DNA of 54,975 bases from an uncultured bacterium (GTDB lineage Bacteria > Verrucomicrobiota > Lentisphaeria > Victivallales > UBA1829), in assembly GCA_900549415.1 (NCBI GenBank), contig URNX01000021.1, forward strand, positions 1 to 54,975, read 5' to 3'. Of the stretch, positions 1-8,374 are shown piece after piece (within the stretch, counting starts at the first letter, position 1; each line of letters starts with the position of its first letter). The translations under genes and the position numbers were made by a program. The notes beneath the pieces are model-generated. The model made no database searches, was not told the origin of the DNA, and was given only the letters and a program-made list of their open reading frames with translations.

Positions 1-28
1 TAAATGGTTTGCTCAAGGGGACTGCAAT

Positions 29-1114
29 TTGCGCAAACCGTTTCTCTCCCCGTGCGCAAACTGGGTGGGACTATACATCTATGTCGCCACTCAAGGCTCT
101 TTCCTTTCATTGGAAGGCGAAACGGTGGTGATTTCGGTGAAAGAGGAGAAGAGGGGGCAGGTTCCGCTTCTGAACCTCCAGGGCATCGTCTGTTTCGGAA
201 ACATTCTCTGTACTCCGTTCCTGCTGGGAGCGTGTGCGGAGCATGGAATCTCCGTGTCGTTTCTTACCGCAAACGGGCGTTTCCTAGCCCGGATTCAAGG
301 CGGCGTCTGCGGAAATGTCCTCCTGCGCCGCTCGCAAATTCTCACGGCGGAAAATCCCGACAGACGCTTCCGTCTGGGAACGATGTTTCTGATTGCAAAG
401 ATTCTGAATTCCCGCACCAATCTTCAACGTTTTCTGAGGGATTACGGTTCGACTCTTTCTGAAGAGACCCGGCAGAACTTTGTGACGGCGGTCAATCTGC
501 TGAAAACGAAAGTTTCAAATCTGGAACAGGCTCTGACAGAATCGCGGTATCTTTCTCCGGATGAATTGATGGGATCCGAAGGCTCCGCGGCAAATTTATA
601 TTTTTCGTGTTTTTCAAATTTTATTGTAAAACAGCGGGATTCGTTTCCGTTCAGCCGCCGGACGAAGCATCCTCCGCTGGATCGTGTCAATGCAATGCTG
701 TCGTTCGCCTACACTCTTCTGGCGCATGATTGCGCTTCTGCGCTGGAATCGGTCGGGCTGGATCCTGCGGTCGGATTTCTTCATGCGCTCCGTCCGGGGC
801 GCAGTTCGCTTGCGCTGGATCTGATGGAGGAGTTCCGGGCGTGTCTGGCGGATCGTCTGGTGCTTTCGCTGATTAACCGCGGTCAGGTTTCCGGACGGGA
901 TTTCAAATTCACGGAAACGGGAGCGGTGCGGATGAACGAAGATTCCCGCAAGGAGCTGATCGCCGCCTGGCAGACCCGCAAGCAGGAAGAGATTCTGCAT
1001 CCGTATTTGAACGAGCGGATCAAAATCGGGTTGCTGCCGTATGTCCAGTCTCTGCTTTTGGCTCGCTGTCTCCGCGGTGACCTTGAGCTCTATCCTCCGT
1101 TTATATACCGTTAG
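29..1114 (+). CDS. cas1: CRISPR-associated endonuclease Cas1, type I-C-like
   Basis: Cas1 is the integrase subunit that, with Cas2, inserts new spacers into a CRISPR array. The 361-residue product has the two-domain Cas1 pattern. The putative metal ligands are E184 (in GSEGSAANLYF), H252 (in GFLHALRPGR) and E267 (in DLMEEFR). The KHPPLDRVNAMLSFAYTLL segment and the whole layout resemble type I-C Cas1. The start is uncertain: a TTG at 29 has an AAGGGG Shine-Dalgarno 8 nt upstream, while a GTG at 65 would give an N-terminus closer to the family's usual one (the strand leading to IYVATQG). The stop codon is 8 nt before cas2. The window opens with TAA just upstream, possibly the end of a cas4 or other cas gene, but too little is present to tell. 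Confidence 0.93.
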   Translation: MRKPFLSPCANWVGLYIYVATQGSFLSLEGETVVISVKEEKRGQVPLLNLQGIVCFGNILCTPFLLGACAEHGISVSFLTANGRFLARIQGGVCGNVLLRRSQILTAENPDRRFRLGTMFLIAKILNSRTNLQRFLRDYGSTLSEETRQNFVTAVNLLKTKVSNLEQALTESRYLSPDELMGSEGSAANLYFSCFSNFIVKQRDSFPFSRRTKHPPLDRVNAMLSFAYTLLAHDCASALESVGLDPAVGFLHALRPGRSSLALDLMEEFRACLADRLVLSLINRGQVSGRDFKFTETGAVRMNEDSRKELIAAWQTRKQEEILHPYLNERIKIGLLPYVQSLLLARCLRGDLELYPPFIYR

Positions 1115-1122
1115 GAACAGAG

Positions 1123-1416
1123 ATGTTTGTCGTTGTCTGCTACGATGTTGCAACGGAGTCGGAAGGAGGAAAGAAGCGTCTTCGGCGGGTCGCGAAAATT
1201 TGCGGGAATAATGGTCAACGGGTTCAGCATTCCGTTTTTGAATGCCAGCTTGACTGGTCGCAGTTTCTTGTATTGCGGGCAAATCTTTTGCGGGAGATGG
1301 ATGAAAAACAGGACAGTCTCCGTTTTTACCTTTTAGGCAACCGGCATGAATCGAAGGTGGAGCATTACGGAGTAAAGGAAAATTTTGATTTGCAGACGGA
1401 TACTCTGCTGCTGTGA
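1123..1416 (+). CDS. cas2: CRISPR-associated endoribonuclease Cas2
   Basis: Cas2 dimers bridge two Cas1 dimers in the spacer-integration complex. The 97-residue product has the ferredoxin-like Cas2 start MFVVVCYDV with the conserved aspartate D8, then KKRLRRVAKICGNNGQRVQ, HSVFEC and DSLRFYLLG, all typical of type I-C Cas2. A GGAAC sequence lies just before the ATG. It follows cas1 by 8 nt and is surely co-transcribed. The next gene is convergent, and only 54 bp separate them, so the array that often follows cas2 in this subtype is not here. Confidence 0.94.
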   Translation: MFVVVCYDVATESEGGKKRLRRVAKICGNNGQRVQHSVFECQLDWSQFLVLRANLLREMDEKQDSLRFYLLGNRHESKVEHYGVKENFDLQTDTLLL

Positions 1417-1421
1417 TATTC

Positions 1422-1457
1422 CCGCGGCGCCCTTCCGGATGAAGAAGGAGGCCGCGG
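1422..1457. terminator. Hairpin between convergent genes, possible bidirectional terminator
   Basis: CCGCGGC (1422-1428) pairs with GCCGCGG (1451-1457), and an inner CCTTC (1431-1435) pairs with GAAGG (1444-1448). It sits between cas2 and the convergent oxidoreductase gene, where a shared terminator is expected. Neither side has a long T tract, so termination is an inference. Confidence 0.45.
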
Positions 1458-1470
1458 AAATGCGGGCAGC

Positions 1471-3396
1471 TTATTGTCCGGTGAAGTCAAACAGATGATT
1501 CTTGTTGAGCCGGCGGATGTCCGCTTTGGTCTTTTCGCTCAGATCATGGCAGCGCTGCTCTTCGCTGTAGAAGAAGTGACCGAGCTCTTTGAAGTGATAC
1601 GATTCCCAGCGTCCGACCGAGGGACACGCGAACTGTTCGGGAACCGGAATGCCGGCGCGCATCAATTCCTGCAGTTTCGGGAAATGATGCTCGTAAACAT
1701 CGCGCGGGAAAACGTTCTCTTCCGTACAGACCTTCGCCGCCATCGCGACGACTTCCCCGAGGTTCCCGAGCGTGCGCATCACCCGTGCCGCGGAAAATGC
1801 CACGTGCGACAGACTGATCAGCCGTCCTCCGAGAAACAGATTCCGGATTCCGTTTGCGTACAGACAGCGGTATGGAACCGGATAGAACGAAGGCAGGCTC
1901 CGGTGATAGGCGCAGGTGCGGAACGGTTCGGCAAAACGATCCAGATTCTCCGGTTCCGGATAGTGCAGGTCGATTGACCATGAAATCGACGCCGTGCCGT
2001 CCGGGTGCGGAATGTTCTGTTCAATATCGTTCTGCGTCATGACATAGTCGCCGAGAATGCGGCGGCTTTCGCGCTTGCCGCCGCACTTGGAGATCCAGTC
2101 GATCCGGCGGTTTGCCCATTCAGCTTTGCGCAAAGAACGGTTTTTCAGATACGACCAGTTCGCAAAAGTCGTCATCAGCGAATAGTCGCGGATGTATTCC
2201 GCCTCCTCCGCCTGGTCGCGGTACTGTCCGGTTTCGGTCTCCCAGTCTCCGCTTGTGAGATAATAGCAGTTCTGTTCATTGAACTCAATTCCCCAGTCGA
2301 TATCAGGGAAGGGAACAGGGTGATCCTCTTCCATGCTTGTCCAGAGAACAGAGAGCCCCATGACTTCATTGGAGGATTCCTCCGGGGCGAGGGATTCTCC
2401 GAATACATTCCGTCCCTCCGTGCCGTACATGTATTTCGCTCCTGCCGCGAGCGCGACAAAACCGTCGCCAGTGCAGTCGGAGAAGAGGCGTCCGCGGTAA
2501 CGGGTTTCCTTGCCGGTGACTGTGTGGCGGGTGATGACTGCGGTGATGCGCGACGGCTCCGCCGGGTCGGTTTCGATGGAAACGACGCGTTCATTCAACC
2601 GCAGTTCCGCTTTTCCGGCGCAGTCGGCGCGGAAGGCGTTGATTTTACGGGTATCTTCGTAGCATTCCGGAGCTTTCGCTCCGGGTATGAGCCAGACCGG
2701 GGCGATTTCGCGGACCGTGTTTCCGATGTTCGGATATTTGCCGATATGTGTGCATCCGCCGAGCGGGACGCGGATTTCCGAGCTGTTGCATCCGCCCGGA
2801 ACCGCTTTGTCCTGGAGCAGGATTGATTTGAGTCCGAGCCGTGCCGCCGCAAGCGCGGTGACGGTTCCCGCAATGCCGCCGCCGGCGACAATCAGATCGT
2901 ATTCCATCGGGTCGTCGGCGATCCGGATTCCGCATTTCTTTCGGCGGAACGGTTCCAGCATCGAGCCATCGTCCGGCGGAACGTCATCGGGATCGGTCGA
3001 AAAGTAGAGCGCATCGCATCGTCCGTTGAATCCGGTTAGATCATGCAGGGCGAGCGTGTGGGCACCGGCGGAAAGAAAAAGTTTTCCGGCGGTCTGCCAC
3101 GCCCATTTTTCCCCGTTTGTTCCGAGAACCTGCGGAAGTTCAACCCCGTCGATTTTGAGCGTGAAACGCCCTGCGGGAGTGCCGCGTTTCCAGACCGCTG
3201 TCCAGTCGCGTGTGCGCGCCCGGACAGTGTAGTCCCCCGGTTCGGTGATTTCGATGCTTGTTTCCGCATCGGCGACGGGAACGCCCGCGCCGTGCGCCAT
3301 CAGATAGGCGGATCCCATTTTGTGCATGGCGGAGGGGTCAACCACCCACCCGCCGTGAGTGCGGAAGGATTCCGCTTCCAGAAACAGACTGCTCAT
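1471..3396 (-). CDS. FAD-dependent oxidoreductase with N-terminal beta-sandwich-like domain
   Basis: The 641-residue protein has two parts. Residues about 1-145 look like a beta-rich module (RFTLKIDGVELP, LFLSAGAHTLALHDL) of the type appended to carbohydrate-active proteins. From about residue 165 there is an FAD_oxidored (PF12831-like) flavoprotein: the dinucleotide motif VAGGGIAGTVTALAAARLG, then SEIRVPLGGCTHIG and a late FLGGRLISLSHVAF segment. The substrate is unknown; relatives are common near polysaccharide loci in Planctomycetes, Verrucomicrobia and Lentisphaerae. No signal peptide is seen, so it is probably cytoplasmic. A GGAGG ribosome-binding site supports the ATG at 3396. It is the last gene of the IclR-SDR-FAD operon, 18 nt after the SDR gene, and the pair may oxidise one sugar or polyol. 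Confidence 0.85.
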   Translation of the reverse strand: MSSLFLEAESFRTHGGWVVDPSAMHKMGSAYLMAHGAGVPVADAETSIEITEPGDYTVRARTRDWTAVWKRGTPAGRFTLKIDGVELPQVLGTNGEKWAWQTAGKLFLSAGAHTLALHDLTGFNGRCDALYFSTDPDDVPPDDGSMLEPFRRKKCGIRIADDPMEYDLIVAGGGIAGTVTALAAARLGLKSILLQDKAVPGGCNSSEIRVPLGGCTHIGKYPNIGNTVREIAPVWLIPGAKAPECYEDTRKINAFRADCAGKAELRLNERVVSIETDPAEPSRITAVITRHTVTGKETRYRGRLFSDCTGDGFVALAAGAKYMYGTEGRNVFGESLAPEESSNEVMGLSVLWTSMEEDHPVPFPDIDWGIEFNEQNCYYLTSGDWETETGQYRDQAEEAEYIRDYSLMTTFANWSYLKNRSLRKAEWANRRIDWISKCGGKRESRRILGDYVMTQNDIEQNIPHPDGTASISWSIDLHYPEPENLDRFAEPFRTCAYHRSLPSFYPVPYRCLYANGIRNLFLGGRLISLSHVAFSAARVMRTLGNLGEVVAMAAKVCTEENVFPRDVYEHHFPKLQELMRAGIPVPEQFACPSVGRWESYHFKELGHFFYSEEQRCHDLSEKTKADIRRLNKNHLFDFTGQ

Positions 3397-3414
3397 GGCA
3401 ACCTCCGCAGTTGA

Positions 3415-4134
3415 TTACATCGGGGAAATGTCCTGAATCACCGGCTGGACTGTTACATCCGGAATTGCCAGATGATCGGGCTGTTCGATGATGCTTTTTA
3501 TGATGTTCCCAAGTTCTTCCGGCGCAATGCATTTTGCTGCGAGTTCCGGATTTTCGGAGGCTCCGCTGATGTTTGCCGCATGGTTGAATCCGGTCTGCCC
3601 CCACGACGGAGTAACGCAGGAGACGCGTACCCCGTACGGGCGCAGTTCGGTGTAGAGTCCGTGACTGAATTTGGCAACACCCGCTTTGGCGGCGGTGTAG
3701 ACGCTCCATGCGGGCCATGCGTAGAGCGCGCAGACGCTGGAGATGTTGATGATGATTCCGCGTTTGCGCCGTACCATCATTGCCGCTGCGCGGCGGCAGC
3801 CGAGGATGACTCCGGTCAGATTCGTGCCGATCGTGCGGATGATGTCCTCATCGGTCTGTTCGGCGACCGGGACGATTTTTCCGCCGAATCCGGCGTTGTT
3901 GACAAGAACGTCGAAGTCGCCGGTTTCACGCATGACGCGATCCCAGTCGGCTCCGGAGGAGGCGTCGGCCTGAATGGTTCGGACACCGAGTTCCTGCGCT
4001 GTTTTTTCGAGTTTTGCGGCGTTGCGTCCGGTGATCCAGACTTCTGCGCCTGCATTTTTGAGAACGGCTGCGATTCCGCGTCCATAGCCGTCGGAACCTC
4101 CGGTCACGAGAACTTTTGCATTTTTGAGCTGCAT
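3415..4134 (-). CDS. SDR family NAD(P)-dependent oxidoreductase
   Basis: This is a classical short-chain dehydrogenase/reductase of 239 residues, the usual length. It has the cofactor loop TGGSDGYGRG near the N-terminus, NNAG at about residue 90, and the catalytic Ser...Tyr-x-x-x-Lys as INISS followed by YTAAKAG. It should oxidise or reduce an alcohol or sugar with NAD(P). The nearby flavoprotein and IclR regulator suggest a small catabolic pathway, but the substrate cannot be read from sequence. AAGGAG precedes the ATG. It lies 14 nt after the regulator gene and 18 nt before the FAD oxidoreductase. Confidence 0.9.
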   Translation of the reverse strand: MQLKNAKVLVTGGSDGYGRGIAAVLKNAGAEVWITGRNAAKLEKTAQELGVRTIQADASSGADWDRVMRETGDFDVLVNNAGFGGKIVPVAEQTDEDIIRTIGTNLTGVILGCRRAAAMMVRRKRGIIINISSVCALYAWPAWSVYTAAKAGVAKFSHGLYTELRPYGVRVSCVTPSWGQTGFNHAANISGASENPELAAKCIAPEELGNIIKSIIEQPDHLAIPDVTVQPVIQDISPM

Positions 4135-4148
4135 GTTCTATCTCCTTG

Positions 4149-4907
4149 TTATTGAGTAATTTTCAATGTGATTTTTTCTGCGGTTTCTTTTACGAACGCG
4201 CCGTATTTGCAGAGCGTTTTTTCATCCAGACGCGATTCCGGTCCGCCGATCCAGATTGCGGCGACGGGGTAGCCGGATGCGTTGAGGACTGGGGCTCCTG
4301 CGCAGCGGAGTTCGCGCAGTTCCTCGCCCCGGTCGTAAGCGATGCCGGATTTGCGGACGGATTGGAGTTCGCGTTCGAACACCACGGCATCCGGCACGGT
4401 GTTTTCCGTAAATTTCGTGTAGACGATTGAGTTCAGAATTTTTTTGCGTTCTTCGTCGGGCAGGTACGCGAGCATGGCTTTTGCGGGGGCGGCGGTATGG
4501 AGCGGGTAATGATGCCCGATCCGGACGGAAACGCAGACTGCACTGGTTGATTTGACGGATTCTATGACGACACCTTCCGCGCCGTAGAGTACTCCGAGCA
4601 TGACCGTTTCGCCGGTCCGGTCGCGCAGTTCGCGCATGTGAGCGAACGCTTTTTCGGCGAGCGCACCTTCATCCATGCTGCTGTATCCGAGAGTGAGGAG
4701 TTTGCGTCCGAGGCGGTAGCGGTCGTTGTCATCGCGGATGATGTATCCGAGTTCGTTGAGAGTTACGAGCATCCGGTAGAGGCTTGCCGAGGGCAGTTCG
4801 AGCGCGTTCATTTCGTTCATCATGAGCCCTTCGGGATGTCCGGCGAGCAGTTCGAGTATGCGAAGTCCCCGTTCGAGCGCGGGAACCATGTAGGTCTTCT
4901 GTGGCAT
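4149..4907 (-). CDS. IclR family transcriptional regulator
   Basis: The 252-residue protein has the IclR arrangement: an N-terminal winged helix-turn-helix (ALERGLRILELLAGHPEG, then SASLYRMLVTLNELGYI) and a C-terminal effector-binding domain with TAAPAKAMLAYLP and the GIAYDRGEELRELRCAGAPV segment. It likely controls its own operon, where the SDR and FAD oxidoreductase follow at 14 and 18 nt. A strong AAAGGAG site precedes the ATG at 4907. The promoter upstream contains a perfect 10-bp palindrome between -35 and -10, a plausible autoregulatory operator. The effector is unknown. Confidence 0.93.
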   Translation of the reverse strand: MPQKTYMVPALERGLRILELLAGHPEGLMMNEMNALELPSASLYRMLVTLNELGYIIRDDNDRYRLGRKLLTLGYSSMDEGALAEKAFAHMRELRDRTGETVMLGVLYGAEGVVIESVKSTSAVCVSVRIGHHYPLHTAAPAKAMLAYLPDEERKKILNSIVYTKFTENTVPDAVVFERELQSVRKSGIAYDRGEELRELRCAGAPVLNASGYPVAAIWIGGPESRLDEKTLCKYGAFVKETAEKITLKITQ

Positions 4908-4927
4908 AAGATATCTCCTTTGTGTTT

Positions 4928-4956
4928 AAAATATCATATATGAAAGCAATTTTCAA
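4928..4956 (-). promoter_or_regulatory. Promoter of the IclR operon with internal palindrome
   Basis: Read on the minus strand, TTGAAA (4951-4956) is followed after 17 bp by TATTTT (4928-4933). The spacer holds the perfect palindrome TCATATATGA (4934-4943), well placed for a repressor to block RNA polymerase. Operator function is inferred from position and symmetry. Confidence 0.6.
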
Positions 4957-5027
4957 GAGTGAAATAAAATTTTTATAAAAAACAGAGAGGGCAGGAGAGC
5001 TGTTGCTGTTTATTGAAGGAACAGTTT

Positions 5028-5528
5028 TCAGAAGATGCCGCGGTTGTGCAGTTCGTCGAGTTCTACGCAGAGATTCGGGGTGAAATCTGCCCGGTGCGCA
5101 GTCAGATCGGCGCGGGAGAAAAAGCGGACTTCGTCAATCTCGGAGCGCTGAAACTGGAACGGTCCGGCGGAAATCAATGCAAAAACACCGACGTTTTCCG
5201 ACTCGATGCTGTTGCGGATCTTGGAGTAAAAGAGAAAACGCAGCGGCAGTTTCGGGTCGAGGCCAAGCTCTTCGCTCATTTCGCGGCGGGCGGCGGTTTC
5301 AAAATCTTCACCGTGATCCAGATGTCCGCCGACGGCGGTGTCCCATTTGCCGGGCTGAATGTCCTTTGTTTTCGTCCGGAGCTGAAGCAGAATGCGTTCG
5401 CCGTCCGGATGAAACACAATCACGTGCGCTGTCCGGTGGATCAGCGACGGATCTCCGTGACAGCGGGAGCGCGGAGCCGTGCCGATGACGGCTCCGTTTT
5501 CATCGACGATGTCGAATATCTCTTCCAT
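5028..5528 (-). CDS. NUDIX hydrolase, Idi/YfcD-like
   Basis: A 166-residue Nudix protein. The Nudix box GGHLDHGED...RREMSEELG is complete, with the REMSEE glutamates that bind metal. The N-terminus (IFDIVDENGAVIG, then RTAHVIVFHPDG) resembles the YfcD/isopentenyl-diphosphate isomerase-like branch, whose members hydrolyse or rearrange diphosphates. The exact substrate is not evident, and the lack of other isoprenoid genes here argues against naming it Idi. Its start overlaps the clpC stop by one base (TAATG), so it is probably translated by coupling from the clpC message. Only a weak purine-rich stretch precedes the ATG. Confidence 0.88.
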   Translation of the reverse strand: MEEIFDIVDENGAVIGTAPRSRCHGDPSLIHRTAHVIVFHPDGERILLQLRTKTKDIQPGKWDTAVGGHLDHGEDFETAARREMSEELGLDPKLPLRFLFYSKIRNSIESENVGVFALISAGPFQFQRSEIDEVRFFSRADLTAHRADFTPNLCVELDELHNRGIF

Positions 5529-8206
5529 TATTTTTTCTCTTTTCCCGGTTTCTTTTCCGCTTTCTTCGCGGGCTTTTTGACGGTTTTTCCTCCAGACTTT
5601 TCTTCCCCGTTTTTCTTTTTCGCCGGTTTGCGCGTATGGGTCATTTTTGAGACTGCTTCATTCGCTGTTTCCGGTTTCGGTGCGGCGGGTTCCGGTGTTT
5701 CGGGGGCCTCGGGAAAGAAGACGACTTTCTGGTTGTCCAGTTTCGCGACGATGCGCGGGGCGTGCGCAAGAAAACCGCGCAGAATGCTGTCGGCAAGCTC
5801 ATCTTCGATGCAGCGTTCAATTGCGCGGCGAAGCGGACGCGCGCCGTATTCCGGCTGGAATCCCTTTTCGATGATGAAGTCGATGACAGGCTGCTCAATG
5901 ATCAGTTCGCGTCCGTTTTCTTTCAGACGATCCTGCACTTTTTTGAGTTCGAGACTGACGATTTTCTGAATATCTTCGCGCTCCAGACGGCGGAAGACAA
6001 TCACATCGTCGATGCGGTTGATGAATTCCGGCTTGAAACGTTTCTTTGCAACTTCGATCAGACGGTCGGCAACTTTGCGGAACGATTCGTTCGGTTTAAG
6101 CGCGCCTTCGAAGCCGAGTCCGGAGCCCTTTATCATCTGTTCCGCTCCGATGTTGCTGGTCATGATGACGATGGTGTTGCGGAAGTCGACGCGGCGGCCG
6201 AGGCTGTCGGTGAGTTTGCCCTCTTCGAGAATCTGGAGGAGCAGGTGCATGACGTCCGGGTGTGCCTTTTCGATTTCATCGAACAGGACTACACTGTACG
6301 GATGACGGCGCACACGCTCGGTCAGTTCGCCGCCTTCGCCGTGGCCGACGTATCCCGGAGGCGAACCGACCAGGCGGCTGACGTTGAATTTTTCCATGTA
6401 TTCGGACATGTCGACCTGGATCAGCGAATCCGCATCGCCGAAGATGAACTCTGCAAGCGCTTTTGCCAGCAGAGTTTTTCCGACTCCGGTGGGACCGAGG
6501 AAGATGAACGAACCGATCGGACGGTTCGGGTCTTTGAGGTCGGCGCGGGAACGGCGGAGCGCGCGCGAAACGGCGCTGACGGCGTCCGCCTGTCCGATGA
6601 CGGTATTGGTGAGTTCCTCCTCCATGCGGAGCAGACGGGCGGTTTCACCCTCCTGCATCTGAGTTACGGGGACTCCGGTGAGTTTGGAGATGATGACTGC
6701 AATTTCCGGAGCATCGATGACAGGGCGGCGCGCTTTGCAGAGTTCGCTCCACTCCTTCATCTTTTCTTCGAGTCTGGCGCGGAGAGCGCGTTCCTTGTCG
6801 CGGCACTCGGCGGCGGCTTCGTAGTTCTGCCCGGAGATGGCGGCCTCCTTTGCGCGGCAGACGTCCTTGATGTCATTTTCGAGCGCGGAGACGTCGGGCT
6901 GCGCGGGGGTGTCGATGATACGCGCGCGCGCTCCGGCTTCGTCGATCACGTCAATTGCCTTGTCCGGAAGAAAGCGTCCGGTGATGTAACGGTCGGCGAG
7001 CTTTGCAGCTGCGGAGAGCGCGGCGTCGGTGTAGACGACGTTGTGATGGTTTTCGTACGGATCTTTCAGCCCGTGCAGAATCCTGATTGTGTCTTCGACG
7101 GAGGGCGGTTCGACCATGACGGGCTGGAAGCGGCGTTCGAGCGCGGCGTCTTTTTCGATGCCCTTGCGGTATTCGTCGAGTGTGGTTGCACCGACGCACT
7201 GGAGTTCGCCGCGGGAGAGTGCGGGTTTTATGATGTTTGCGGCGTCCATAGCGCCTTCCGCGCCGCCGGCACCGACGATGGTGTGAAGTTCGTCGATGAA
7301 GAGAATTACCGCTTTGGAGTTGCGCACTTCGTCGATGACCGCTTTGATGCGTTCTTCAAACTGTCCGCGGTACTTTGTCCCGGCGATCATGAGCGGGAGA
7401 TCGAGGGCGAAAACGTGTTTGTTGCGCAGAATTTCGGGAACGGTTCCGTTCGCGATCGCCTGCGCGAGCCCTTCGATGATAGCAGTTTTGCCGACGCCCG
7501 CTTCCCCGATGAGGACGGGGTTGTTTTTCGTTCTGCGGCAGAGAATCTGAATGACGCGTTCGATTTCGTTTTTGCGTCCGATGACGGGATCGAGCTTGCC
7601 CTCTTTGGCAATCTCGGTGAGGTCGCGTCCGAAAGCGTTGAGCGCCTGGAATTGCGGCGTTCCGCTCTGCGGTGCATCCTGCGGTGGAGGCGGAGGCGTG
7701 AAACTGTTCTGTTCCTGCGGCGCGTCTTCGCCGGGGATGAAGTTCGGGTCAAGCGCCTTGATGACCTCTTCGCGCACGCGGTTGACATCAACTTTGAGGC
7801 TGCGGAGAATTTGAGCCGCAGCGCTCTGTCCTTCGCGGAGAAGGGCGAGCAGAAGGTGTTCGGTCCCGATGAAGTTGTAGTTCATCGATTTCGCCTCGTT
7901 TGCGGACATGACGATGATGTTTTTGAGGCGGGCGGTCAGCGGAGCCGGGCCGTCCTGTTTGGTCTGTCCTCCGGTTCCGAACTGGCGTTCAACTTCAAAA
8001 CGCAGGGTGTTGAGGTCGAGTCCCATGGAACGGAGCACGGAAACGGCGACACCTTCTCCGAGGGAAATCAGTCCGAGGAGCAGATGTTCGGTTCCGACGT
8101 AATCGTGATTGAGGCGTTCCGATTCCTTTTGAGCCAGCGCCAGCACATGTTTTGCGCGCGGTGTGAAATTTTTAAGCCATGGTGTCAGATCATCTGTGTC
8201 CGCCAT
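5528..8206 (-). CDS. clpC: ATP-dependent Clp protease ATP-binding subunit ClpC
   Basis: ClpC is the Hsp100 unfoldase that feeds proteins to ClpP. The 892 residues hold the repeated Clp N domain (about 10-155), a Pro-rich linker, a first AAA+ module (Walker A GEAGVGKT at 234-241, then FIDELHT), a UVR-like segment (AAISGQNYEAAAECRDKE), and a second AAA+ module (FLGPTGVGKT, LFDEIEKAHPDV, FINRIDD). The last 60 or so residues are an unusual Lys/Pro/Glu-rich tail beyond the normal ClpC end. The UVR segment separates ClpC from ClpA and ClpB. GGAGGAA precedes the ATG. A YwlE-type phosphatase lies 10 kb away, but no mcsB is in the window. Confidence 0.96.
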   Translation of the reverse strand: MADTDDLTPWLKNFTPRAKHVLALAQKESERLNHDYVGTEHLLLGLISLGEGVAVSVLRSMGLDLNTLRFEVERQFGTGGQTKQDGPAPLTARLKNIIVMSANEAKSMNYNFIGTEHLLLALLREGQSAAAQILRSLKVDVNRVREEVIKALDPNFIPGEDAPQEQNSFTPPPPPQDAPQSGTPQFQALNAFGRDLTEIAKEGKLDPVIGRKNEIERVIQILCRRTKNNPVLIGEAGVGKTAIIEGLAQAIANGTVPEILRNKHVFALDLPLMIAGTKYRGQFEERIKAVIDEVRNSKAVILFIDELHTIVGAGGAEGAMDAANIIKPALSRGELQCVGATTLDEYRKGIEKDAALERRFQPVMVEPPSVEDTIRILHGLKDPYENHHNVVYTDAALSAAAKLADRYITGRFLPDKAIDVIDEAGARARIIDTPAQPDVSALENDIKDVCRAKEAAISGQNYEAAAECRDKERALRARLEEKMKEWSELCKARRPVIDAPEIAVIISKLTGVPVTQMQEGETARLLRMEEELTNTVIGQADAVSAVSRALRRSRADLKDPNRPIGSFIFLGPTGVGKTLLAKALAEFIFGDADSLIQVDMSEYMEKFNVSRLVGSPPGYVGHGEGGELTERVRRHPYSVVLFDEIEKAHPDVMHLLLQILEEGKLTDSLGRRVDFRNTIVIMTSNIGAEQMIKGSGLGFEGALKPNESFRKVADRLIEVAKKRFKPEFINRIDDVIVFRRLEREDIQKIVSLELKKVQDRLKENGRELIIEQPVIDFIIEKGFQPEYGARPLRRAIERCIEDELADSILRGFLAHAPRIVAKLDNQKVVFFPEAPETPEPAAPKPETANEAVSKMTHTRKPAKKKNGEEKSGGKTVKKPAKKAEKKPGKEKK

Positions 8207-8245
8207 AGGTATTCCTCCATGAAAAATGTTTCTTTGTTCACAAGC

Positions 8246-8273
8246 AGTTTAGCGCATATCGTGAAAAAATCAA
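8246..8273 (-). promoter_or_regulatory. Promoter of clpC
   Basis: On the minus strand TTGATT (8268-8273), a 16-bp spacer and TAAACT (8246-8251) lie about 40 bp before the clpC start. I see no CtsR- or CIRCE-like operator. The remaining part of the 168-bp gap down to 8375 holds no gene I can support. Confidence 0.45.
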
Positions 8274-8374
8274 GTCGAAAGTAAAAAATAGCAGGATTTT
8301 TCGTGAAGGAGCGCTTGCATTTTTTCAGCGGCGCAGTTTTCTGCAATGAATGTTCCGCTCCGGCGGCGCTCCCA

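Noticed and set aside
1..3. Opening TAA as the stop of a cas4 gene
   Set aside because: Three bases cannot identify a gene; it is only mentioned as a possibility.
4..462. 152-residue open frame overlapping cas1 in another frame
   Set aside because: Its sequence matches no recognisable family and cas1 in the other frame is unmistakable.
1417..1470. CRISPR array after cas2
   Set aside because: The 54 bp contain one hairpin and no repeats; there is no room for repeat-spacer units.
5762..8284. 840-residue open frame antisense to clpC, with similar long antisense frames over GH42, aconitase, dnaE and others
   Set aside because: They mirror real genes with strong family matches, lack ribosome-binding sites and show compositionally biased sequence; they arise from the codon bias of GC-rich genes.
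8290..8374. Hairpins near the start of the gap before the Wzy_C gene end
   Set aside because: The stems are short and not followed by T tracts on the relevant strand.
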